Source: Pseudophaeomoniella oleicola (lineage: Eukaryota > Ascomycota > Eurotiomycetes > Phaeomoniellales > Phaeomoniellaceae). Taken from it: 64,000 nt of DNA. The DNA lies in NCBI GenBank assembly GCA_003868215.1, contig QWDQ01000079.1, positions 29,647-93,646 of the forward strand. The letters run 5' to 3'. Every line of letters begins with the position of its first letter. Positions within the stretch are counted from its first letter, which is position 1. The notes under the pieces are model-generated. The model worked only from the letters and a program-made list of their open reading frames with translations, did no database searches and was not told the DNA's origin. Positions 57,738-64,000 of this stretch are shown here, in pieces. The position numbers were made by a program, and so were the translations under genes.

Positions 57738-58803
57738 CCAATACCGAACACTACCGGGAGCACAACATCCCCTTCCCCCCCCTTTTTGCCTGCGCATCCC
57801 CCGTCGAACACCAAGCACTCATCACCTTGAAGAGACCTCCCTACATCCCCTCAAAATGAGTATGCCATATCCCCGACACAGAAAGCGTCGATTCCCTCAT
57901 ATCACGGCATCTTATCTCATCTCCATCTGCAACTACTGCCACCACATCTGTGTCGGCGGCCCTCAACATTTCCATCTTCCACCACGAAAACCCCCCGTCG
58001 TCGAAAAAAACGGTCCTTGACACCGGATCACTAGGAGCCGAATCAACCAACCAACCAGAGGAGAGTACCTAGTCGACGTTGCAATCTTATAAAGCAGATT
58101 TGTTGGTCAATCAGTCAAGTCACCAAATACCAAAATTTTTTTGGATGATAATAATGAAAAAAGGAAAAAAAAATTAATTATGGATTTTCATTTTCTAAGT
58201 AAGGTACTGGGCATAGGTATAGGTAGGTAGGTACGCATATGAGGAGCCCATATATCTAGGTAATGGAACAACGAATAATGAAATAGCCGTTTTTTTTTTT
58301 TTTTTTAAAGAAAAAAAACTTGGGTTTTACTTGAGGTTGCTTTTCTTTTTGATATGGTTCTGAATAGAGGTATATAATGTAATTAGTATGTATCCATAAT
58401 TCTTTTTTTTCCTTTCCCGTCTTCTTTCGAGTAGTTGGGTCAGGACAGCGTGGGCACATGTAAAAGAGGTAATTACCGTAAAAAAGAGAAAACATGATCA
58501 ACTAACTCTTGCCAGCCACTCTCCCTCTATCTACTCTGGGAGAGAGAGGGAAGGGTTAACTTAATACTTGTGGTACTATGAAGGAAGTTGAGTTTTCATT
58601 GAAAAAAAACAAGAGGCTTTTTTTTCCTTTGGGTATTGTAGGTATGTATATATATGTATGTAATTACATCGAAAGGGAAAGAAAGATTTTATCCAGTTCC
58701 TCGTTTGTGGATGGAGCGCACTGGGAAGACGTGTTTGGAATCTCGGGGTTGAAGAACCGGCTCATTCCAATTGTGTATTGTATGTATGTATGTATGGTGT
58801 GAA
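57738..58803. other. Intergenic region with A/T homopolymers
   Basis: About 1.07 kb. It contains poly-A/T tracts near 58131-58139, 58165-58174, 58289-58318 (18 T) and 58606-58627. GTAGGTAGGTAC lies near 58221-58233. (TATG)n runs lie near 58643-58660 and 58781-58796. No gene is clearly supported. Confidence 0.5.
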
Positions 58804-60632
58804 TTATACACCAGAATCGTGGACGGCAACGTCGTCTCTTGCCTGTTCGGTCTTTTCCTTCAGTCCGGTCCTCGTCTCGACGTGTTCCTCTCGCAGGCGT
58901 TGCTGCGAAACAAAGGCGCCGGCCAAGATGGCGCACGCGGCGACGGCGCAGTACAAAATCCACATGTTGCGCAGACTCCAGGCGAAAGCCTGTTTGACGG
59001 TCGCGGCCTGCGCCGGGTCGGTGAGTTGGTGGATCAGCATCACGTTTGCGGCGGCGTCTTTGCCCGAGAGCGCGGCGGTGATGTTGGCGGGGAGGCCGGC
59101 GGATTGGAGGTGGTGGGACTGGAGTTGCATGCTGTTTTGGAAGACGACGCCGCCGATGACGATGGAGAGGGAGGTGGCGAGGTTGCGGATGAATTCGAAT
59201 GTGGCGGTCGCGGTGGCCGTGTCGGCTTGCGTGACGAGGGATTGGAGCGCGATCAAGGGGGATTGGAAGAGAAGGCCGGAGCCGATGCCGAGGACCATCT
59301 GGAACGGAATCAAGGAACGGAGGGTTGAGGTTGGTGAGAGGTCGATGAGGAGTCCGAACCCGAGGGTGAAGACGACGGAGCCTGTCCAGATGAGTTCGCG
59401 GTAGCGGCCCGTTTGGTGCATGATGACACCGGCAACGATGCCTGTGAGCGACGTCGTGATGCCGATGGGAAGGACCAGCAGTCCCGAATGAATTGGAGAA
59501 GCTCCCCGTACGGATTGCATGTACAACGGTAGATAATACTCGGCGGCGATGAAGGAGACGCCGTGACAGAAATCGACAAGCAGGCTGGCGACGTTAGATC
59601 GATGACGCATGATCCCGAGGGGCATAAGTGGGAAGCGGGCAAGCCTTGCTTCGCTGAAGAGAAAGAACAGTCCGAATATGAGACCAAAGACTATCAAGCA
59701 GATCACACGCGCAGATCCCCAAGGGAAGCTCGACCCGCCGAAATCGAGTCCCATCAGCACCATGATCGTGAGGCCCAGGATGGTGACGCTGCCGAACCAG
59801 TCAATGACTTTGAGGCCGTCGACGAAGCCTGTGCGAGGGTTGTGGACATCGAGGAAGATGAGGAGCACGATGAAAGCGACACCACAGAAAGGCAGGTTTA
59901 TCCACCAATTCCACCGCCAGGAGAGTCGTTCGGCAAAGGTACCTCCTAATATCGGTCCAACTCCTGTGAAAATGGTCAGTCCCACTACTAGACATACCGT
60001 AAATTCACCTTTGGAACCTACCTGAGGCCAAAGCCCAGACTACTTCCGTAAGTCCGTAGTAGAAACCACGGGTTCGGACGCTGAACAGATCACTGATGCA
60101 AATGTTCACTAGTAATAGGAGGCCACCACCAGCAACGCCTTGCAAGGCACGACCTGCGATGAGCGTTGCCATACTCTTTGCCGTGGCGCAGATGACAGAA
60201 CTGGCTGCAAACCATACAACGGCGGCAAGAAGTACGATCTTTCTACCCCATATATTGGACAGACTGGCCCAGACAGGGCCACCGGCAGCAAAGGCTAGCA
60301 AATACGCTGAAGCAACCCAGGTATACCCTGCAGCAGATTTGAACTCAGCTGTAATGGTAGCTATTGATGTACTAACAATGGTCTGATCCAGTGCAGCCAG
60401 GAAAATTGTAAGCTGTTCTCTGTTAGTACCGGGAGACCTTGGCTGGACACTGCAGACATACAAACAAAGCACTTAAGATAGCAAATATTCTGAAGGAGCT
60501 CCGTTCTGTAGAATCATCTGCAACCACGGGGACATGGGCTGGACACTCGGTCAGTTCATACTGCTCACGAGTCACCGTGGATTGAGCGACAGGCTGTATA
60601 GCATCAGCGGAAACCCCTTCCTGCATTGCCAT
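58804..60632 (-). CDS. MFS multidrug transporter (DHA2, 14-TM type)
   Basis: Three exons, 60462-60632, 60022-60412 and 58804-59963, with introns of 49 and 58 nt, give 573 residues. After a polar N-terminus, helix 1 carries LAALDQTIVSTSIATI. Motif A follows (SLSNIWGRKIV). The antiporter motif C reads GVGPILGGTFAERLSWRWNW. The protein continues with more helices to a total near 14. This is the drug:H+ antiporter-2 family, exporting small hydrophobic compounds across the plasma membrane. No biosynthetic genes are adjacent, so it is not clearly part of a cluster. It is divergent from the ankyrin/BTB gene, with a 459-base shared spacer. Confidence 0.92.
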
Positions 60633-61091
60633 GGTGTTTTTGTTTCAAGAGGACTGTTCGAAGAGATTATGAAAGAAGACGAAAAGGAAGAAAGTATAGA
60701 AAATTCTTTCATAAGGCTACCGTTCTTTTCAATCTCACGCTCATGGTCAAGATAACCTAGCAGAGTCAACAGTCATGCCAGGCTTGTACGCGTACGCAGC
60801 TTCGTGGATAGAGACGCTTAGAATGCGCGTTCAATTTTTTTTAGAGTAGACAAAGCAAAGATTGATGTCAAAGTGTATACGAGGTTTACCTGAAGCGGTT
60901 GGTCGATTAGAAGGATCATTCTTGTGCGTGCGTGGGCATACCGAAGTCATGGAGAGATGCGGGACGTGGCAATTGGAAGTTATCGATAAGAGATCATCCA
61001 CGATGTCATGTCGCCACCACCACGGTTTCCGTCTCTTTCTCTTTCGCTCCCTCGGCCTCGGCCAGTATATTCTCTCGCCGTACTCTGCACA
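60633..61091. promoter_or_regulatory. Shared promoter region of MFS transporter and ankyrin/BTB genes
   Basis: A 459-base divergent spacer. It holds a T-run near 60835-60842 and a pyrimidine-rich tract (about 61026-61050) just before the ankyrin/BTB ATG, which is typical of fungal core promoters. No specific operator is recognised. Confidence 0.5.
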
Positions 61092-63117
61092 ATGTCGGAA
61101 GCTGGTCTTCTTCGAAAGGATCAACTGGAGCTCAGTCTTCACAATGAGAAGAAGCTCATTGAAGACGGGGTGCTCAAAGAGGACAACCCTCTCGATGTCA
61201 GCGAGAACTTCCGCAGGCTTTGTGAAGCTTGTAGAAGAGCCGATCTCAAGGTCTGCCAGGAAATGATAACAGAAGGAGTGAATATCAATGCAAGGGACCA
61301 ATTTGATTATACACCGCTTATACTCGTGAGATGCCTCGCTTTCCCACACGCTACAATCCAGCTAACTGGAAGACAGGCAAGTCTGTGTGGCAACTATGAA
61401 GTAGTGGAACTACTTCTAGAATCCGGTGCGCTCTGTGAGCGGGACACATTCCAGGGAGAAAGGTATGAATGGTACCTATGTCCTGTCCTTGTACTTGTTC
61501 TGATACTGTCATCACAGATGTCTATACAATGCACTCAATGACCGAATTCGAAACCTCCTTCTTTCCTATGACTACTCGAAATCGACCGATCCCCTTCAGC
61601 CTCTGGCGGCCCATTTGACATCGCTGTTGACTCGAGACCATCCCCCGACAGCCGATATTACCGTTGCTAGTACAACTGAATCTTTCCACCTGCATAAATT
61701 TATCCTTTCGGCGAGATCGCCGTATTTTCATAACAAATTGAAGACCAATCCCGAAACCGCATCTTGGAAGCTTCCAGCATCACTACCTCCTCAGGCGTTT
61801 GGAATCGCAATAAAATATCTATACCTTGGTGAGATACCTCGAGAATTAGGTGGGGGACCCGGGACAGGCTTCTCAGACTCTGAAGTCTTGGCTGGTGCTG
61901 ATAAGATCAGCAAGCACTTGGAGATCAAAAGCCTATCTCAGGTCATACTGGATAGTGGGGATAGGAGATTGGCCCGCCAAAGAAGACAGGAAGAAGTCGA
62001 GCGGGGCCGCGACCAACTGGAGTCTTGGTTTCGAGAAAATGTATTAAAGCATAGAGTCATCACGTCTTCTTCCCGGGCGGATGATCTGAAATGGGACCGT
62101 GACAACGGAATATATGCCGACGTCCTTCTGAGAGCGGATGAGGACGAGGAAGAAGAAGACGAAGGCTCTGCGGAGCTCAAAGAGCGTCGAACGTCGGAAA
62201 CCAACGCTCTCGGGATACCTGTCGGACCTGCCGCTCCCCAATCGAGGTCTCCATCCAGAAGACCCCGGAAATCAGTGCTGTTTCCCTGCCACCGTGCCAT
62301 GCTTATACGATCAGAATTCTTTCTTACCATGTTCAGTTCCTCTTTCAAGGAAGCACAAGAAACGCAGCATTTGCAGATCATTCCTATAGACTGCTCTCCG
62401 GAAGTCTTGGAGATAGTTTTGACCTTTTTATATACGGAAAAAGCAGATTTCGGGTTAGACCTAGCAGTCGACGTCCTCTTCGCCGCCGATCTCCTTTTTA
62501 TTGAGAAGCTCAAAACGAAAGCTGCCGTCGTCATATCGACACTCGCGAACGGTAACGCCACATCTTTATCCTCCGAGACCCCTGTTGAAGACGTCGGATT
62601 AGATGTATACGAAATATTGCGGGCCGCCTGGCTTACTCGCGTCCAGCGTTTGGAGGAGTTCGCCGCGAGATACATTGCGTATCGGCTTGAGCAGTATATT
62701 GATGAACCAGAATTTGCGGAGCTTGTCAAAGAAAGCGCTGCAAGAATCAGCCGCAGAGAAGAGACCGACAGTATCGAGTTGTTGGATGATATCAGGTACT
62801 ATCTTAGCGAGCGATTCCGCTTGAGATTCGAAGATACCGGTTTCGATGATATGATGGAAGAAGAACTGGCCAGTCAAACCCAGGGTGCTCCACAGAACAA
62901 AGACGGCCAACCGGAAGATGAGGCAATTGATATGACCTCTCCTCCTTCCTTGAAACAGCCCCCCGAAGTCAGTCTTGAGGATATTTTCGCATCAGGCGCT
63001 GTGAGGACATTAGATGGAGAACTGGCCGGCGACGAACTGGCAGCAGATGCAGCTAACTACCAACATCTTCTGGGAAAGATAGACACATTGTTGGATAATC
63101 TCCGGCTTGATGCTTGA
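61092..63117 (+). CDS. Ankyrin repeat and double BTB/POZ protein
   Basis: Three exons, 61092-61325, 61377-61462 and 61518-63117, with introns of 51 and 55 nt, give 639 residues. Ankyrin repeats lie at about 35-105 (RRLCEACRRADLKVCQEMIT; ASLCGNYEVVELLLESGA). A first BTB domain begins near 140 (PPTADITVASTTESFHLHKF). A second runs from about 300 to 460. It starts GIYADVLLRADEDE and is interrupted by an acidic/Ser insertion before FPCHRAMLIRSEFF. This is the ABTB1-like layout also seen in yeast YIL001W and S. pombe Btb3. BTB proteins of this class serve as cullin-3 substrate adaptors; that role is inferred. The C-terminus is acidic. Confidence 0.9.
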
Positions 63118-63593
63118 GCGTGTTTTCGACAAGTATTTGTTAGTATCTATCACACAATCTACAAGGACATGTTACTATCAATTCACAATGCAGTATTATT
63201 ATCCATTGGGGACTTGCCAGAATCAAAAGAGTTAAGATTCTTGCTTCGTCATTTGCTAATTTCTCTTGCCTCTGCGAAACTCAAGTCGTCTGAGGACCTC
63301 TTGACATGAGATTATGAACGAAGCACAACACGGAGATCGGAAGTAGACTTCATGTCCAACTAATCCAATCAAGCCATTTGATTAAGCCTATCCCCCACGC
63401 CAGCTAGCAACTAACTAACTAATATGAACGATCACATCTCATCAGCTCATGGCTTTTCCCCCCAATTATTGCTCCGCCCGTTCTGTCCATTTCCATACTA
63501 TCCTACCATCAAAACCATCGCCATCCTTTCTTCCTTTATTGACCAGATAGCAGACCGCACAACAGACACTACAAGTTTACCAAAATACATCAT
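63118..63593. other. Convergent intergenic region
   Basis: About 475 bases between the ankyrin/BTB stop and the 3' end of the last gene. No gene or repeat of note is seen. Confidence 0.5.
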
Positions 63594-64000
63594 TCAGGCA
63601 GCAAGTTCATCGGCGTCAGCATCCATGTCGGTGTCGCCTTTGATGATGACTTCGTTGTCGTTATCAGGCTCTGGTTTGACAGTGGTAGGGGTCGTGGTGA
63701 GCTTTCTCTTCTTGCCTCTTGGTGTGGCGGTGGTGGTTGGCTTCTTAGTTTCGGTTCCCAGTTCTTCGTCTCCGTCTTCGTCTCCATTGCCTTCGAGTTT
63801 GATGGCCTTTTTGGTTTTGCGGGGGGTTCTAGCTGTTGTTGTGGATTTCTTCTTAGGGGTTGGAGTTGGGGTTGGGGTGTCGGTGGAAGTTGCCTTGGGG
63901 GTGGTGGAACCTGCTGGGGTGGAGGGGGGGTCGGCCGTGGTGGTCGGGTCGGATGGGGAAGATGAGGTCTGGTCTTTCATTTTGTTCATGAGGCGGGTCA
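63594..64000 (-). CDS. Low-complexity basic protein, 5' end outside window
   Basis: The C-terminal 131 residues or more of a Thr/Pro/Lys-rich protein. It contains basic patches (TPKKKS, RTPRKTKKA, PRGKKRK) that could be nuclear localisation signals, and an acidic end (DTDMDADADELAA). The frame stays open to the window edge upstream of the ATG at 63989, so that ATG is probably internal and the gene is cut by the window. No domain is recognised. A nuclear, histone-H1-like or chromatin protein is possible but not shown. Confidence 0.55.
   Translation of the reverse strand, partial: TRLMNKMKDQTSSSPSDPTTTADPPSTPAGSTTPKATSTDTPTPTPTPKKKSTTTARTPRKTKKAIKLEGNGDEDGDEELGTETKKPTTTATPRGKKRKLTTTPTTVKPEPDNDNEVIIKGDTDMDADADELAA

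Noticed and set aside
58804-60632. MFS transporter plus C2H2 factor as a secondary-metabolite cluster
   Set aside because: No backbone synthetase or tailoring enzymes between or around them; the neighbours are housekeeping genes.
1-64000. tRNA or rRNA genes, intact transposons, telomere repeats
   Set aside because: Scanning by eye for tRNA B-box-like GGTTCGANTCC, reverse transcriptase or transposase motifs and TTAGGG arrays gave nothing convincing. A dedicated search (tRNAscan, RepeatMasker) was not possible.

Overview
The window looks like nuclear DNA of a filamentous ascomycete (Pezizomycotina). The evidence is short introns of about 45-60 nt with GT..AG ends and CTNAC-like branch sites, monocistronic genes on both strands, and fungus-specific proteins: an alpha-1,3-glucan synthase, a fungal rhodopsin-domain membrane protein, a two-finger C2H2 factor with a fungal regulatory domain, and fungal Ost4. 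I cannot fix the genus from the sequence. All exon coordinates were worked out by hand from reading frame and splice consensus; I ran no gene predictor or homology search.

Layout. 0-20.5 kb is gene-dense: a large AT-hook/C2H2 protein, Ost4, a decayed M61 metallopeptidase, a tetraspan membrane protein, a cupin, a short-chain reductase, tubulin cofactor A, THO complex subunit 7, elongin-A, NEDD8/Rub1 (four small exons) and a 2H phosphoesterase. 20.5-25.3 kb is a gene-poor stretch ahead of the alpha-1,3-glucan synthase (25.3-33.1 kb, 10 exons). 33-41 kb holds microsatellites, a five-exon seven-TM-type protein, a degenerate minisatellite just upstream of it, and a gene-poor tract with one candidate small secreted protein. 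A Cdc25-type Ras GEF lies at 41.2-44.8 kb on the minus strand, followed by about 8 kb in which I could support no gene. 52.8-64 kb is dense again: a C2H2 transcription factor, a tail-anchored E2, an MFS transporter, an ankyrin/BTB protein and the edge of a low-complexity basic protein.

The genes are mostly unrelated housekeeping functions: N-glycosylation (Ost4), mRNP assembly and transcription (Tho7, elongin-A), ubiquitin-type modification (NEDD8, ER E2, BTB protein, elongin-A), tubulin folding, Ras signalling and cell-wall synthesis. NEDD8, elongin-A and the ankyrin/BTB protein may all feed cullin-RING ligases, but there is no sign of co-regulation, and I see no biosynthetic cluster or intact mobile element.

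The most unusual signals are: (i) the M61 gene with two nonsense codons and a frameshift; (ii) an 11-copy, 78-100 bp degenerate minisatellite in the promoter of the seven-TM protein; (iii) four exact copies of the 12-bp palindrome TACTACGTAGTA and five of TACCTAGGTA, all outside genes; (iv) several short genes whose coding strand changes from C-rich to G-rich part-way through. I found no clear undescribed system of interacting genes.
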